In this document: positions 1-7,864 of the stretch, piece by piece | Layout of the letters: the number at the start of each line of letters is the position of its first letter | Position numbering within the stretch: the first letter of the stretch is position 1 | Assembly (NCBI GenBank): GCA_024641705.1 | Contig: JAHECO010000019.1 | Coordinates: forward strand, 1 to 64,000 | Direction: 5' to 3' | From: Candidatus Kryptoniota bacterium | Lineage (GTDB): Bacteria; Bacteroidota; Ignavibacteria; Kryptoniales; JAKASW01 | Length of the DNA stretch: 64,000 bases | Program-made: the position numbers and the translations under genes | Notes under the pieces: generated by a model | The model's input: the letters and a program-made list of their open reading frames with translations, nothing else | Told to the model about the DNA's origin: nothing | Database searches by the model: none

Positions 1-2
1 TT

Positions 3-248
3 ATCCCCACGCTCTATGTAGACATATCGAACGACTACGACACAAAGGTTGCGGCGATAAAGGCCCACAAATCCCAGTTTTTCAACCCGAGCAGCAAGGA
101 TCCTCAGACAATGCTGTCGACGCCGGAGTTCATGGAATATCTTCTCGGCAGAATGAGGTACCACGGCAGGATGGCGGGGGTCAGGTACGCCGAGCCGTTC
201 TGGACACAGGAGCCGGTGACGCTTATCAACTTCGACTCTGTCGTGTGA
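3..248 (+). CDS. bshB1: Bacillithiol biosynthesis deacetylase BshB1, C-terminal part
   Basis: This is the last 81 codons of a gene cut by the window start; the frame is open from base 3 to a TGA. The text AIKAHKSQFFNPSS, then the LSTPEFMEYL segment and the ending VRYAEPFWTQEPV, match the conserved tail of BshB1. In the family this zinc-dependent deacetylase removes acetate from N-acetylglucosaminyl-malate, the second step of bacillithiol synthesis in the cytoplasm. The metal-binding N-terminal half lies outside the window, so activity cannot be judged. Bacillithiol is typical of Firmicutes and of Bacteroidota/Chlorobi-type bacteria, which fits the rest of the window. The next gene starts 212 bases downstream from its own promoter, so this is probably the end of a transcription unit. 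Confidence 0.85.
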   Translation: MPTLYVDISNDYDTKVAAIKAHKSQFFNPSSKDPQTMLSTPEFMEYLLGRMRYHGRMAGVRYAEPFWTQEPVTLINFDSVV

Positions 249-326
249 AACGCAGCCCGCGATCTCCTCTCCCTTTCCGTTTCACCTGGTGTCCGGCAAG
301 TACTATTCAATCTCCCCTGAAGAGAA

Positions 327-354
327 CGGCTGCTCACGCGGAGTGAGCCGGCCG
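327..354 (+). other. Stem-loop downstream of bshB1
   Basis: GCTCAC (332-337) pairs with GTGAGC (343-348) around a five-base loop, and CGGC (327-330) can pair with GCCG (351-354) across a small bulge. It lies about 80 bases after the bshB1 stop. No T-run follows, so it is at best a weak or factor-assisted terminator. Confidence 0.3.
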
Positions 355-424
355 GAGGTCTCCGCACCCAATGCTTGCTCCTATCCGTCACGCTACGTGT
401 CGCTCGCACGCTCAGCGCCATGCT

Positions 425-453
425 TTGATAAAAACGCCGCCGCTCATTAACTT
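425..453 (+). promoter_or_regulatory. Promoter of the GWxTD gene, predicted leaderless
   Basis: TTGATA (425-430), 17 bases, TAACTT (448-453). The -10 box ends 7 bases before the ATG at 461, so transcription should begin at or next to the A of the start codon. The 7 bases between contain no Shine-Dalgarno sequence. The same architecture recurs upstream of other first genes in this window. Confidence 0.55.
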
Positions 454-460
454 GAATTAA

Positions 461-1723
461 ATGGTGGCTAAGTCTTTTCTCGCTGTCCTGCCTTTCATAG
501 CTTTGTTGTCCAATCCCGCGTTTACCCAGCCCAATGCACCGAAGACAAGTCCGGCACCGTCGACACATATCGTCGGCACGATTGGCGACAGCATCACAGT
601 CTGCGTCGCCTATGTCCTATCTTTCGACAAGATGGTTTTTGCCAAGTCGGGCAGTCTCAGTTGGCCGTTCTCTGCCGACCTCTCCTTCACTGTGGATGCG
701 CTGGATTCGATCAACGGAGTCAACTACCACGGGACAAGCGACAAGTCGGCGGCCGCCAGCACTTTTACAGAGACACAATCCGCTGCGAGCCGCGTTTCCG
801 ATTTCGTCACGGTCACCATACCGGCTTCGGTTTACAGAATAACGGCGGAGATTCGCGATGACAATCAGAGAATCACCTACCTGACTGCTGCCCTTCGAAG
901 GGACTTTACCGCGAACGACTCAGCAGACGTGTTGGCAGTAGTATTTCTGGATTCGCTTTCGGGCCGGACATACTATCCATCCGCAAGGGACGATGCTGCC
1001 CCATTTCCACTCCGTGTAAGGTTCCTCGTCCTGACCAAAGCGAACGATTCACGCCCGTTGTCGATTTCGGTGCTGCGCAAGGACGGTTCGTTGGTCGGAC
1101 TTTGCCCGGTCGTCGATTCGACACGCGGACGGCTTCAACCCGTTTCCGAAGGCAGCTCTTTTTACCTGTCGGAAGTCGCCGATCCGTCATGTTCACTTTA
1201 CCTCGGAGAACTTCCTGTGGATACCCTGTCAGAGGGGAATTACGAACTGAGATTATCACGGGGCGAGAATGCAAGCATTCACCTCTTCAATTATTACTGG
1301 GCTGATAAGCCTTTAACCCTTCGAAACATCCCCCTGGCTGTTTCGCTTTTGAAATACATCGCTCCAGATTCCGTTTATTCGGAGATTAATTCGGGAAGCT
1401 CTGAGGAGATAATGTCGAAGTTCAACGCTTTCTGGAAATCTCACGATCCGACTCCCGCCACCGCGTTCAACGAGCTTGAAGCGGAATATTACAGGCGCGC
1501 AGATTACGCTTTCGAGGAATTCAAATCGGTGGGAAACCGTAACGGGGCCGCCACCGACCGCGGGAAAGCCTATATGCTCTTCGGAAAGCCGGAGAGCGTT
1601 AAGCGCGAGTATAGAAGTGACGGGACCTATGAAATCTGGACTTACCTTAACCTGAAAAGAAATCTTGTATTCAAAGAACAGGGGTTCGGAGAATTCAAGC
1701 TGTATCAGACGGAGCAACTATGA
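461..1723 (+). CDS. Exported GWxTD-domain protein
   Basis: A 420-residue protein with a hydrophobic N-terminal signal segment (about residues 1-22) and no other membrane span. The C-terminal third (about 318-415) has the layout of the GWxTD domain, a family of unknown function found mostly in Bacteroidota, Chlorobi, Ignavibacteria and Acidobacteria. The signature itself reads GAATD (residues 362-366) followed by RGKAYMLFGKPE, so the tryptophan that names the family is replaced by alanine while the threonine, aspartate and following strand are kept. The middle is strand-rich and resembles exported beta-sandwich proteins of the family. The ATG at 461 is chosen because the signal peptide starts there and a promoter ends 7 bases before it. 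Its stop overlaps the pdxA start (ATGA), so the two are cotranscribed and probably translationally coupled. Function is not known. Confidence 0.75.
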   Translation: MVAKSFLAVLPFIALLSNPAFTQPNAPKTSPAPSTHIVGTIGDSITVCVAYVLSFDKMVFAKSGSLSWPFSADLSFTVDALDSINGVNYHGTSDKSAAASTFTETQSAASRVSDFVTVTIPASVYRITAEIRDDNQRITYLTAALRRDFTANDSADVLAVVFLDSLSGRTYYPSARDDAAPFPLRVRFLVLTKANDSRPLSISVLRKDGSLVGLCPVVDSTRGRLQPVSEGSSFYLSEVADPSCSLYLGELPVDTLSEGNYELRLSRGENASIHLFNYYWADKPLTLRNIPLAVSLLKYIAPDSVYSEINSGSSEEIMSKFNAFWKSHDPTPATAFNELEAEYYRRADYAFEEFKSVGNRNGAATDRGKAYMLFGKPESVKREYRSDGTYEIWTYLNLKRNLVFKEQGFGEFKLYQTEQL

Positions 1724-2721
1724 GTGTAATAGCAATAACGATCGGCGACTACAACGGCATCGGCCCGGAGGTCGCCCTGAAGTCCGCGGCAAGCCGCACG
1801 ATACGCGCGAACTGCACACCGCTGCTGATCGGCCCTTATAAGGCCTTCGAGTACTACGCCGAGAAGTATTCGCTGCGAAGAAAGATACTCAAAGTCGACA
1901 CGCCTTCGGACGCGGTCGGAAGAAGTGAAATCACCATCCTGGATATATGTCCGAGTTTCAACGAGAGGATCAAGTCGGGAAAGCTTACGAAGGAAAGCGG
2001 TCTGTGGGCAGGCCGCGCAATCGAAAAGGCTGTCGAACTCTGCGTAGCCCACGAGGCCGATGCCATCGTGACCGCACCTGTGTCTAAAGAGACGTTGAGG
2101 TCTGCCGGCTACTCATATCCCGGCCAGACTGAGATGGTCACAAACCTGTCCGATTCGAGCGGCTCGATCATGATCATGGTATCGGGATTCGGAAGGATCG
2201 CACTCGCGACAATTCACATTCCGATATCTGAGGTGTCAAGCTCGTTAACGAGGGAGGGAATCCTCGCGCGGCTCTCGGTTTTCAACGATTCGATAAGGAA
2301 AGACTTCGGCGTCAAAGCACCGAGAATAGCGGTCCTCGGCTTGAACCCGCACGCCGGCGAGAACGGACTGATCGGAAAAGAAGAGATCGAGATAATCAAG
2401 CCGGCGATCCAGGACGCGATCGCAAAGAAGATCGACGCCGAAGGGCCCTTCCCTGCCGACGCGTTCTTCGGCACGTACCGCGAGGGAATGTTTGACGGCA
2501 TTTTCGCGATGTACCATGACCAGGGACTTATACCGCTAAAGATGAGGTCTTTCAGCACAGGGATAAACTTCACCGCCGGTATAAACATCATCAGGACTTC
2601 CCCGGACCATGGAACGGCATTCGACATAGCCGGCAAGGGAATCGCGAATCCTTCGAGCACAATTGAGGCGATCAAGCTCGCGCTGCAGATTTCAAAGAAC
2701 CGGAAAGCCGTAAGGAAGTAG
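1720..2721 (+). CDS. pdxA: 4-hydroxythreonine-4-phosphate dehydrogenase PdxA
   Basis: A 333-residue cytoplasmic enzyme of normal family length. PdxA oxidises 4-phosphohydroxy-L-threonine with NAD; the unstable product decarboxylates and is used by PdxJ to make pyridoxine 5'-phosphate. Family signatures are GDYNGIGPEV (residues 9-18), TAPVSKETL with the following GQTE, the metal-site region AMYHDQGLIPLK (about 263-274, the histidine being a metal ligand) and RTSPDHGTAFDIAG. The GDYNGIGPE form, rather than GDPAGIGPE, is common in Bacteroidota and Chlorobi. It starts within the stop of the preceding gene (four-base ATGA overlap). No pdxJ is in the window. Confidence 0.95.
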   Translation: MSVIAITIGDYNGIGPEVALKSAASRTIRANCTPLLIGPYKAFEYYAEKYSLRRKILKVDTPSDAVGRSEITILDICPSFNERIKSGKLTKESGLWAGRAIEKAVELCVAHEADAIVTAPVSKETLRSAGYSYPGQTEMVTNLSDSSGSIMIMVSGFGRIALATIHIPISEVSSSLTREGILARLSVFNDSIRKDFGVKAPRIAVLGLNPHAGENGLIGKEEIEIIKPAIQDAIAKKIDAEGPFPADAFFGTYREGMFDGIFAMYHDQGLIPLKMRSFSTGINFTAGINIIRTSPDHGTAFDIAGKGIANPSSTIEAIKLALQISKNRKAVRK

Positions 2722-2830
2722 ACGGGGAGTCACCACGACGGCTTCGCTCTGCATCCATCATATCGACCTCTTCGACGCGCCCGCCGAGCAGGCTGCGCCC
2801 TACTCCGCCTCCGCCATCATCTACGATCAC

Positions 2831-3553
2831 ATGATGAAGGAGGTTGATTACCGCGGCTGGGCTAATTACATCGTCTTGCTAATGCAGGTTGCGAGTGGGG
2901 ATTCCGGGCGATCTAAGGTCAAGGGCAAGAAGTTGTGCGAATTCGCTTGCGGAACTGGCAACATATCGCTTATACTATCGAAACTCGGTTATGACGTGAC
3001 AGGTGTAGACAACTCAATAGACATGCTCACAGTTGCAGGTGAGAAGATCAGACGCCGCAAAAGCAACATGCGGATCGTCCACCACGACATGGTGACTTAT
3101 TCCTCGAAGGAATCGTTCGACCGCGCCGTTTGCGTCTACGACAGTATCAATTACATATCTTCGCCAGACGCCCTCGGTCGATTCTTCCGATCCGTTTACA
3201 CGAGCCTGAAACCCGGCGGCGTTTTCGCCTTCGATGCCAGTCTCGAGTCGAATTCCCTCGGCGATTCTTCACTCTTCGTTCAGAGGGGAAAGCACAGGGG
3301 GATTTATTACCATCGAAAGTCGCAATACGACCCGGCAGCAAAGACACACACGACATACGTCAGGGTAAAGAAGGACGGATGCGTGGCGGAGGAAGTACAC
3401 CGCGAATATGTGTATCCACCTGATCTTATCCGGAGGCTGTTTTCAGCTGCGGGCTTCCAGGAGAGATTCGCCGCCGGGGATTTCACAATGCTCGAAGCCG
3501 ACAGCTCATCTGAAAGAGTCCACTTTGTACTGGTGAAACCCGAACATGATTAA
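2831..3553 (+). CDS. Class I SAM-dependent methyltransferase, start uncertain
   Basis: A 240-residue ORF from the first possible start. It has the Rossmann motif I text CEFACGTGNISLIL, the acidic strand-2 end DVTGVDNS and a post-motif LKPGGVFAFD, so it is a methyltransferase of the broad Methyltransf_25/Methyltransf_11 type; the substrate is unknown. The annotated ATG has no Shine-Dalgarno sequence, and the same frame is open back to 2714 with strongly G/C-ending codons. That upstream translation gives APYSASAIIYDHMM joined to KEVDYRGWANYI, which looks like the conserved family N-terminus (a YD motif before the membrane-proximal helix). No ATG, GTG or TTG occurs in that stretch, so either a rare start codon is used or the sequence carries an error or mutation. 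Its 3' end overlaps the ftsE-like gene by 8 bases. Confidence 0.7.
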   Translation: MMKEVDYRGWANYIVLLMQVASGDSGRSKVKGKKLCEFACGTGNISLILSKLGYDVTGVDNSIDMLTVAGEKIRRRKSNMRIVHHDMVTYSSKESFDRAVCVYDSINYISSPDALGRFFRSVYTSLKPGGVFAFDASLESNSLGDSSLFVQRGKHRGIYYHRKSQYDPAAKTHTTYVRVKKDGCVAEEVHREYVYPPDLIRRLFSAAGFQERFAAGDFTMLEADSSSERVHFVLVKPEHD

Positions 3554-4214
3554 ATGTACTAACGTTGCGTTCGCTTTCGACGACCATCTGATCTTCTCGG
3601 ATGTCAACCTGACAATCCAGAAGGGTGAATTCGTCTACATCGTCGGCGAGACGGGATGCGGCAAGACGACGCTGATGCGGCTCCTGTATATGGACCTCGC
3701 CCCCACAACGGGGGTGGTGAACATAGAGGCTTTTTCCTCGGCGTCGATCAGGAAGAGAAGGCTCTACCAGCTGAGGAGGAAGCTGGGAATAATATTCCAG
3801 GACTTCAAACTGCTGGAAGACAGATCGGTATTCAACAACGTGACTTTTGCCCTGCAGGCGGTGGGGTTTTCGAGCCGCGATATGAAGATGCAGGCGACCC
3901 AGGCCCTTACGCAGGTCGGATTGATTCACAGAAAGAATTCGCCTATCGGGGAGCTCTCCGGCGGAGAGCAGCAGAGGCTTTCGATAGCGAGAGCCATCGC
4001 CAAGGACCCGATTGCCATTCTTGCGGACGAACCTACGGGCAATCTTGATCCGGCGACCTCGGCGGATATCCTCACATTGCTGAAGAAAATAAACCTCGGC
4101 GGTACTACCGTGCTCCTCGCCACGCACAATCACCAGCTCATCAAGAAATTTCCAGCAAGGACTGTCGCGATAAAAAACTACAAGTGCGAGGAGCTGGACC
4201 CTCTGTCTCTCTAG
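3546..4214 (+). CDS. ftsE: FtsE-like ABC transporter ATP-binding protein
   Basis: A 222-residue single ATPase domain. Walker A is GETGCGKTT (34-42), the signature is LSGGEQQR (about 136-143) and Walker B leads into ADEPTGNLD (about 157-165), the form typical of the FtsE/LolD/MacB branch. In FtsEX, FtsE pairs with the membrane protein FtsX and controls peptidoglycan hydrolases at the septum. The short length, the basic helix after Walker A and the aromatic-rich start argue for FtsE over LolD. No ftsX follows: the next gene is on the other strand. In some Bacteroidota-related genomes the two genes are separate, so this is not proof of another role. The start overlaps the preceding methyltransferase by 8 bases. 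Confidence 0.75.
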   Translation: MIKCTNVAFAFDDHLIFSDVNLTIQKGEFVYIVGETGCGKTTLMRLLYMDLAPTTGVVNIEAFSSASIRKRRLYQLRRKLGIIFQDFKLLEDRSVFNNVTFALQAVGFSSRDMKMQATQALTQVGLIHRKNSPIGELSGGEQQRLSIARAIAKDPIAILADEPTGNLDPATSADILTLLKKINLGGTTVLLATHNHQLIKKFPARTVAIKNYKCEELDPLSL

Positions 4215-4262
4215 AGAAAATCGGGGATGGGAGATCGGCCGGGACTCCCGTACTACCCTTAA

Positions 4263-4511
4263 TTAATTCGCCGCCAGTTCCACGCGCCTGACTTCCGTGA
4301 CCTTCAGGAGGACCGCCCTCTCAACCCCCGCCCGGAGCGTCATCGGTCTGAGCGGACAAACCGCACACGATCCCAGGAATCTGACCCGCAGGATGCCGTC
4401 GTGTTCGAGGTTGACGTACTCGACGCTGCCGTTGTCTTTCACCAGGAATCTGTTGGCCTCGGCAAGGATATCCCTGATCCTGCCGACCACTTCTTCACAA
4501 GCGTCGGTCAT
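4263..4511 (-). CDS. NifU-like C-terminal domain protein (Nfu-type Fe-S carrier)
   Basis: An 82-residue protein that consists of only the NifU C-terminal domain. It has the conserved pair of cysteines in GSCAVCPL (C49 and C52) and the preceding hydrophobic strand GILRVRFLG. Nfu proteins bind a labile [4Fe-4S] cluster, usually as a dimer through the CxxC, and pass it to apo-enzymes. It lies 4 bases downstream of the mrp gene on the same strand, which is a functional pairing because Mrp/ApbC proteins are also Fe-S carriers. It converges on the ftsE-like gene; the 48-base gap holds only a weak GGGAG/CTCCC stem and no clear terminator. Confidence 0.85.
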   Translation of the reverse strand: MTDACEEVVGRIRDILAEANRFLVKDNGSVEYVNLEHDGILRVRFLGSCAVCPLRPMTLRAGVERAVLLKVTEVRRVELAAN

Positions 4512-4515
4512 CTAC

Positions 4516-5604
4516 TCACATCTCGATTTCTATCTTGGGTTTGTCGGCCGCGGACATGTTCGTAATACTGATCTGCGCGGCAAGTTTCCTTGAGACCCTC
4601 TGAATCATTTGGGACTGTTCGGACTCCGGCTCCGTCAGGACGATCGGCCTGCCGGTGTCGCCCCCGATTCGTATGGGCGTATAGATGGGAATTTCCCCGA
4701 GAAACGGCACAGCGAAGGCCTCGGCAGTTTTCTTTCCGCCGCCGTGGCTGAAGATGTCTTCCCTGTGACCGCAGTGTGAGCAGACAAAATAACTCATATT
4801 CTCGATGACCCCCATTATCGGGACGTTCACTTTCTGGAACATCCTCACGCCTCTCCTGACATCGGCGAGGGAGACATCCTGTGGAGTCGTCACGATGACG
4901 GCACCTGTGAGCGGAATTGTCTGCACCAGGGTCAGCTGAACGTCTCCGGTCCCCGGAGGCAGATCGAAAATCATATAATCGAGGTCTTTCCACTCGACGT
5001 CGGTCAGGAACTGCTTGACCGCGCCGCTTGCCATCGGCCCCCGCCAGATCATCGGTGTCTCGGTATCGACCAGGAAGCCGATCGACATCATCTTGATGCC
5101 GAATTTCTCGACCGGATAGATCTTAAACCTCTTGTCGTCGATGCGTTCGGTCTCGGGCTTTTCGGTCACCCCGAGCATCAACGGGAGCGACGGCCCGTAT
5201 ACATCTGCATCGACGATACCGACTTTTGCACCGTCCTTTGCCAGCGCGACGGCCAGATTGACAGCGACCGTCGATTTGCCGACGCCCCCTTTGCCGCTCG
5301 CCACGGCTATCGTGTTCTTGACGCCGGGCAATATCTGTTCCCTGACCTGGTTCGCGTGGCTTACAACCTGACTCGTCATCACAACATTGACATCGCCCGT
5401 GAACCCCAGATTCCTTACTTCTGCCACCGCCTGCGATTTCATCTCATCGCGCACGGGGCATGCCGGCGTCGTCAACTGAATTTCAATGTCGACCTTTCCG
5501 TCGGCCAATTCGACTTTCTTCACAAAACCCAGAGAGACAATGTCCTTATTTAAATCCGGATCTTTTATATTTCCAAGTACTCCGATTATTTCATCACGTG
5601 TCAT
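4516..5604 (-). CDS. mrp: Mrp/ApbC family Fe-S cluster carrier ATPase
   Basis: A 362-residue two-domain protein. Residues 1-80 form a MIP18/DUF59 domain (DPDLNKDIVSLGFV near the start and a cysteine in TPACPVRD). From about residue 95 comes the MRP/NBP35 P-loop ATPase with the deviant Walker A SGKGGVGKST (103-112). A CSHCGH motif near residue 275 supplies the two cysteines that hold a bridging [4Fe-4S] cluster at the dimer interface. It is predicted to carry Fe-S clusters in the cytoplasm, together with the Nfu-type protein encoded 4 bases downstream. The ATG is preceded by TTGGAG at a suitable distance and by a promoter with a leader of about 36 bases. Confidence 0.93.
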   Translation of the reverse strand: MTRDEIIGVLGNIKDPDLNKDIVSLGFVKKVELADGKVDIEIQLTTPACPVRDEMKSQAVAEVRNLGFTGDVNVVMTSQVVSHANQVREQILPGVKNTIAVASGKGGVGKSTVAVNLAVALAKDGAKVGIVDADVYGPSLPLMLGVTEKPETERIDDKRFKIYPVEKFGIKMMSIGFLVDTETPMIWRGPMASGAVKQFLTDVEWKDLDYMIFDLPPGTGDVQLTLVQTIPLTGAVIVTTPQDVSLADVRRGVRMFQKVNVPIMGVIENMSYFVCSHCGHREDIFSHGGGKKTAEAFAVPFLGEIPIYTPIRIGGDTGRPIVLTEPESEQSQMIQRVSRKLAAQISITNMSAADKPKIEIEM

Positions 5605-5646
5605 CAGAAATTCTCCAATCGTTCCTTACAGTATTCGGTGAGTTTT

Positions 5647-5675
5647 AAATTAGCCATCACCGCCCCCACTTTCAA
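5647..5675 (-). promoter_or_regulatory. Promoter of mrp-nfu
   Basis: On the minus strand TTGAAA (5675-5670), 17 bases, TAATTT (5652-5647). The predicted start point is near 5640, giving a leader of about 36 bases that contains the GGAG ribosome-binding site of mrp. Confidence 0.55.
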
Positions 5676-5735
5676 GGATACCGGAATTACCTACAATACC
5701 GCCGCGCACTCTCAGAGCCTAATCGCCTGAATGGG

Positions 5736-6629
5736 TCAGTCGGGGAAAGGTTTCCGCTTCCCTGCATTGGGGAGCTTGATCCTGTGCACCGTATCGGTGA
5801 ATATCGAATCGAGCTCGATCGTCCCGACGTACGGTACGAACCCAAGCTGTCTTGATTTTATTATTATCTGGCCTCTGACAAGAGAGTCGGCAGGTGAAGC
5901 ATAGTCGAGTTGGAAGACCTTGATCCTGAATTTCTTCGCTTCCGCAAGGAGCGCTTTTGACCGGCTGTCTTCCAGGCTGTCGTTGCGCAACAGATAGCTG
6001 TCGGTGTTAAAGTCATAGTAGCCCATAAGGCCTTCCACCGCGATCCCGTCGACGTACGTGCCCACCCTGTCGATTATGGAACCACCTCCGTCGAGGATCA
6101 GGTAGCCTTTACCGAGTGCCCGCCTGATCTGTCGAACAAGCGAAGCGGCGCATGAATCTATATCCGGATACTCCTCCAGTGCGCCTGCGAAATCTATGAA
6201 CACTCCGCAGAAACCCTTGTTCATCACATCCGGAATTCTCTCTTTGGTCACAATGCGTGTCCAAGCTGGGTCACACATATCGACATAGTACCTATCACGC
6301 CAGTAGGGATCTGGCGAGATGATCATCGAGGTATCCACCATATTGAAATAGCTACGGTAGGTTTCCACCTCTCCAATGTTCATGTACGCGACCGGGATGC
6401 ACCCCCGCGATTTCAGTTTTGAAATGTCCGACGAATCGTAACTCGCCGGATCCAGGACGACCATGTCGAATTTCGCGAGTTCGTCGAAAGACTTCGAGGC
6501 AAAGTACACCGCGGCATAAGTGCTTACGCTGCTCAGGGGCTGATCGCACGGCGACCTCCCGTTCGCCTGAGCAAGGAGGGCTGCCGGAGAGATGACCGTA
6601 AGTAGGGCAATCGCTGCCGTTCGCTTCAA
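5736..6629 (-). CDS. Exported GH114-like (endo-alpha-1,4-polygalactosaminidase/TM1410-type) protein
   Basis: A 297-residue protein with a signal peptide (about residues 1-21) and a TIM-barrel pattern of the glycoside hydrolase 114/TM1410 family. The diagnostic strand ends are present: DMVVLDP (55-61), AYMNIGE (81-87), GVFIDFAG (142-149, with D146 at the likely active site) and IAVEG (196-200). Characterised GH114 enzymes cut alpha-1,4-linked galactosamine polymers, but many members are untested and the substrate here is inferred only. It lies 7 bases after the acyl-CoA dehydrogenase gene on the same strand, so it is probably cotranscribed although the two functions do not obviously relate. 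The exopolysaccharide locus in this window is a possible source of its substrate. Confidence 0.7.
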   Translation of the reverse strand: MKRTAAIALLTVISPAALLAQANGRSPCDQPLSSVSTYAAVYFASKSFDELAKFDMVVLDPASYDSSDISKLKSRGCIPVAYMNIGEVETYRSYFNMVDTSMIISPDPYWRDRYYVDMCDPAWTRIVTKERIPDVMNKGFCGVFIDFAGALEEYPDIDSCAASLVRQIRRALGKGYLILDGGGSIIDRVGTYVDGIAVEGLMGYYDFNTDSYLLRNDSLEDSRSKALLAEAKKFRIKVFQLDYASPADSLVRGQIIIKSRQLGFVPYVGTIELDSIFTDTVHRIKLPNAGKRKPFPD

Positions 6630-6636
6630 AGGGGAA

Positions 6637-7788
6637 TCATCCTTTGTTAAGTGCGATGATACTTCTCGAAATCACCATCTTCTGAATTTCGCTCGTGCCT
6701 TCACCGATGGTCAAGAGCTTGACGTCCCGGTAAAGCTTTTCCACAGGGAAATCCTTGACGAAGCCGTATCCCCCGTGGATCTGCACGGCCTCCTCTGCGC
6801 ATTTGACGGCAATCTCGCTGGCGAAATACTTTGCCGTCGCCGCAGCGAGTTTTATATCCTTGCCCTGGTCCTTCAGATAAGCGGCTTTATACGTGAGTAG
6901 TCTTGCGGCTTCTATCTTTGTCGCCATCTCAGATATCTTCCACTGGATCGCCTGGAATTCTGCAAGCGGCTTTTTGAACTGCATCCGCTCCTTCGAATAT
7001 TTTACAGAGGCGTCGAGCGCACCCTGTGCCACCCCCACGGCAAGCGCCGCAATCCCTATCCTTCCGGCGTCGAGTATCTGAAGCGCCTGTTTGAAACCTT
7101 CACCCTCTTCGCCGATACGGTTTTCCTTCGGTATTCTCATGTCCTGGAATATCATAGTCGAGGTATCGCTCGCCCTCATGCCGAGCTTATTCTCTTTATG
7201 CCCGACAGAGAACCCGGGTACCCCCCTGTCGAACACGAAAGCGCTTATTCCCTTTTTCTTTTTCGATGGATCGGTCATAGCCATCACAACAATCGTCTCG
7301 CCGACAGAACCGTGAGTCGTGAATTGTTTGCTCCCGTTGACGACATATGCATCCCCGTCAAGGACGGCGACGGTCCTCATGGCACCGGAATCACTTCCGC
7401 TTGCGGACTCTGTGAGACCCCACGCTCCGATTTTTCTTCCCGAAGCGAGATCCGGCAGGTAGTTTGCCTTCAGAGCTTCTCCGGCGAAATTGTATATATG
7501 TCCGGTACACAACGCGTTATGCGCCGCCACGGAGAGGCCGATCGAAGGGTCGACCCTGGATATCTCCTCAATAATAAGGCAATAGTCGACGTAACTCAAA
7601 CCGGCACCGCCGTATTTCTCCGGAAATGTAACTCCCATGAATCCCAACTCGCCGACTTTACGCATGATCTCCAGCGGAAATTCCTGCGACTCGTCAAATT
7701 TCATTACATTCGGCTTAATCTTCGTTTGCGCGAAATCGCGCGCCAGGTCCCTGACCTGCAAATTCTCGGGTGTCAGTTGAAGGTCCAT
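6637..7788 (-). CDS. Acyl-CoA dehydrogenase (short-chain/butyryl-CoA type)
   Basis: A 383-residue flavoenzyme of normal length. The three-domain acyl-CoA dehydrogenase fold is indicated by the FAD-binding signature GAWGLTESASGSDSGA, the middle beta-domain text NGSKQFTTHG and the C-terminal AVQIHGGYGFVKDFPVEKLYRD. The catalytic base is the glutamate in IGEGTSEIQ near residue 364. Such enzymes make the trans-2,3 double bond in acyl-CoAs during fatty-acid or branched amino-acid degradation and pass electrons to ETF. The ATG has GAGAGGA about 8 bases upstream. The downstream partner in the unit is the GH114-like gene. Confidence 0.92.
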   Translation of the reverse strand: MDLQLTPENLQVRDLARDFAQTKIKPNVMKFDESQEFPLEIMRKVGELGFMGVTFPEKYGGAGLSYVDYCLIIEEISRVDPSIGLSVAAHNALCTGHIYNFAGEALKANYLPDLASGRKIGAWGLTESASGSDSGAMRTVAVLDGDAYVVNGSKQFTTHGSVGETIVVMAMTDPSKKKKGISAFVFDRGVPGFSVGHKENKLGMRASDTSTMIFQDMRIPKENRIGEEGEGFKQALQILDAGRIGIAALAVGVAQGALDASVKYSKERMQFKKPLAEFQAIQWKISEMATKIEAARLLTYKAAYLKDQGKDIKLAAATAKYFASEIAVKCAEEAVQIHGGYGFVKDFPVEKLYRDVKLLTIGEGTSEIQKMVISRSIIALNKG

Positions 7789-7839
7789 CGGTCGTTCCTC
7801 TCGTTTGACGAAGCATCAAAGTCTTATGGTACTTCGCGA

Positions 7840-7864
7840 CGGCTGTGCCTTTTGGGCACGGCCG
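7840..7864 (-). other. Stem-loop immediately after meaB
   Basis: CGGCTGTGCC (7840-7849) pairs with GGCACGGCCG (7855-7864) around a five-base loop with one G-T wobble. It starts at the base next to the meaB stop. On the minus strand it is not followed by a T-run, so it could be a weak terminator or an mRNA 3'-end/processing structure between meaB and the acyl-CoA dehydrogenase gene. Confidence 0.35.

Noticed and set aside
4215-4262. Bidirectional terminator between the ftsE-like gene and nfu
   Set aside because: Only a 5-base GGGAG/CTCCC stem with an 11-base loop is possible and no T-run follows on either strand.
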